Shown in pieces: positions 5,254-6,410 of a stretch of DNA of 6,410 bases. The DNA comes from an uncultured Phycisphaerales bacterium (GTDB taxonomy: Bacteria; Planctomycetota; Phycisphaerae; Phycisphaerales; SM1A02). How positions within the stretch are numbered: the stretch's first letter is position 1; each line of letters starts with the position of its first letter. Where the stretch lies: contig CAMPIL010000220.1 in the NCBI GenBank assembly GCA_946886375.1, positions 1 through 6,410 of the forward strand. Reading direction: 5' to 3'. The translations under genes and the position numbers were made by a program. A model generated the notes under the pieces. The model was not told where the DNA came from and did no database searches. It saw only the letters and a program-made list of their open reading frames with translations.

Positions 5254-6410
5254 ATGACGCAGACTGAACCAACCGCCTCTCCCTTCGCGACCCCATCCCA
5301 GCCGACCGGCACTCGAAGCGCTCCGCGCGGCCCGATTCGCCTGTTGCTGGACCTCTTCAGCAGCGTGTGGCTGGGCGTGGCGCTGTTGACGCTGCTGTTC
5401 ATCTATTCCGCCATCGGCTCCTCCGGCGTGCCGATTCACCCCAACATTCTCGATCCGGCGCACTGGGTCGCCGTCCGGCAGTTGCGATGGTTTGAACTGA
5501 CCGAGTTCGAATGGTTCCACTGGTGGCCCTTCACCACGTTGATCGCGCTGATCTGCATCAACCTCGTCGTAGCCACGCTGCGTCGGATTCCGTTCAACGT
5601 CATCAATCTTGGCGTGTGGATGATTCACACGGGCATCATCGTTCTTGCCGCAGGAAGCGTGTGGTACTTTGGCACCAAGGTGGAAGGCGACGCGCCGGTG
5701 AACCGCAGGCGAATCGTCGCCTCCGCGCCCGGCGTCGAGCCCATGTCCATGTCTGCGCTGCCGGGAAACATCATGAGCCTAGGCACGCCCGGCGATGACA
5801 ACGGCTATCGCCTTCAGGTCATGGACATCGATCCGCAATGGGAATTGCTCTCCGGCAATGAGAAGGGAGTGAGGGCGTACAAGATTTCCGTGCGCGTGCA
5901 ATCCAAGGGCGGCATGTTCATCCGCGAGTTGATCGCCAACCGGCCTGAATACACGCAGGACCTGGTGCCGAGCAACGATCCTCAGCAGCCCTTTGCTCGC
6001 GCGGTGAAGACGCTGGGCAAACCGCTCGTCGATGAAGCGTTGAAGTTGTCGCTTGATTACGATCCGCAACTGTATTTCTATCTCATGCAGAGCCGGGCCG
6101 TGTATCTGCGGGAACTCGATGCAGCGGGCAACCCCAAGGGCGATTGGGTTCAGCGGCCGATCCGAGGCATGCCGCGGTACAACGATTACATTGCATCGAC
6201 GGGCGACGTGTGGACAGCGGGGGAAACGCTGGAGCCCGATCCGCTGAATGTGCCGGTGCCTTCCGTCGAGCCAATCGACCCGCTGCCGGACGCGACGTTT
6301 CATGTCAGCCGGTACCTGCGCTACGCGCAGCTCGAGACACGCCGAAAGCCGTCGGCTGTTGCGCATCTGGACCCGACCGCAAACATCAGCCGACGGCTTG
6401 CGGCGTGTCT
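5254..6410 (+). CDS. resB: ResB-like cytochrome c maturation protein (N-terminal part, runs off the window)
   Basis: The frame opens at ATG 5254 and gives 385 complete residues with no stop before the window ends. An in-frame TGA at 5209-5211 limits upstream extension; TTG 5221 is the only alternative start, and neither has a Shine-Dalgarno. Residues 1-27 are Pro/Thr/Ser-rich. Hydrophobic segments lie at about 36-55 (SVWLGVALLTLLFIYSAIGS), 93-109 and 119-139 (LGVWMIHTGIIVLAAGSVWYF), followed by a long extracytoplasmic region. This is the ResB/Ccs1 layout. His125 in the third segment stands where family members carry a histidine thought to handle haem. With CcsA it would move haem outward and attach it to apocytochrome c (System II). 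Many relatives continue into a fourth TM or are fused to CcsA; neither can be checked here. From residue 361 on, the codons lie in a long inverted repeat, so the native C-terminal course is uncertain. Confidence 0.75.
   Translation, partial: MTQTEPTASPFATPSQPTGTRSAPRGPIRLLLDLFSSVWLGVALLTLLFIYSAIGSSGVPIHPNILDPAHWVAVRQLRWFELTEFEWFHWWPFTTLIALICINLVVATLRRIPFNVINLGVWMIHTGIIVLAAGSVWYFGTKVEGDAPVNRRRIVASAPGVEPMSMSALPGNIMSLGTPGDDNGYRLQVMDIDPQWELLSGNEKGVRAYKISVRVQSKGGMFIRELIANRPEYTQDLVPSNDPQQPFARAVKTLGKPLVDEALKLSLDYDPQLYFYLMQSRAVYLRELDAAGNPKGDWVQRPIRGMPRYNDYIASTGDVWTAGETLEPDPLNVPVPSVEPIDPLPDATFHVSRYLRYAQLETRRKPSAVAHLDPTANISRRLAAC
6335..6410. repeat. Long near-perfect inverted repeat inside the ResB frame
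   Basis: The left arm 6335-6358 and right arm 6387-6410 are reverse complements over 24 nt with one mismatch (A6345 against G6400). After a 4-nt bulge (6383-6386) the pairing resumes with TTGCG (6359-6363) against CGCAA (6378-6382), leaving a 14-nt loop. Each arm also contains its own 11-mer palindrome, AGCCG-N-CGGCT (6347-6357 and 6388-6398). The right arm ends exactly at the window edge, so the repeat may be longer. It is translated in frame. It looks like a palindromic repeat unit or small non-autonomous element inserted in or near the gene; the class is unknown. Confidence 0.8.

Noticed and set aside
5043..5267. Possible 74-residue small protein between the protease and ResB
   Set aside because: No ribosome site and no recognisable motif, and it spans the terminator-like hairpin and the ResB start. 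Open frames of this size are common by chance at this GC.
5779..6366. 195-residue open frame on the - strand opposite ResB
   Set aside because: Arg/His-rich with no recognisable motif. The + strand frame continues unbroken and matches ResB topology.

Overview
The window is ordinary, GC-rich bacterial chromosome with normal gene density (GC about 60% judged by eye). It holds four complete protein genes and two genes cut by the window edges. No rRNA, tRNA, CRISPR array, transposase or phage gene is visible. The best guess for the host is Planctomycetota, possibly the Phycisphaerae. That rests on the proline-rich N-terminus and wording of the ResB-like protein, on several starts that lack a Shine-Dalgarno sequence, and on unlinked housekeeping genes standing next to each other. 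It is an inference from general impression, not from a marker gene.

Layout from left to right. Bases 1-83 are the last codons of an unidentified + strand gene. After a 207-bp gap with overlapping alternative hairpins comes a 10-TM EamA/DMT exporter of the YedA type (291-1268, +). A 185-bp gap rich in copies of GATTCAA/TTGAATC precedes a GTG-started 3-hydroxybutyryl-CoA dehydrogenase (1454-2326, +). Converging on it with only 24 bp between is a full-length, three-domain Ada methyltransferase/regulator (2351-3421, -). Ada is divergent from an HtrA/DegP-type periplasmic serine protease (3661-5013, +). The 239-bp spacer between them carries a perfect 7+7 bp dyad close to the protease start and an imperfect Ada-box-like site upstream of ada. 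A further 240-bp gap holds a possible small intrinsic terminator and a G-rich run. The last gene (5254 to beyond 6410, +) is the N-terminal part of a ResB-family cytochrome c maturation protein. It has no stop in the window.

The genes do not form one pathway. They cover export, fatty-acid/butanoate metabolism, alkylation repair, envelope protein quality control and cytochrome c assembly. Only the protease and ResB share a theme, since both act on the outer side of the cytoplasmic membrane, and they look separately transcribed.

I do not see a new multi-gene system. The most unusual signal is at the right edge: a long inverted repeat with 24-nt arms and one mismatch (6335-6358 against 6387-6410). 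It lies inside the ResB reading frame and is translated through. It looks like a palindromic repeat element and may continue past the window.
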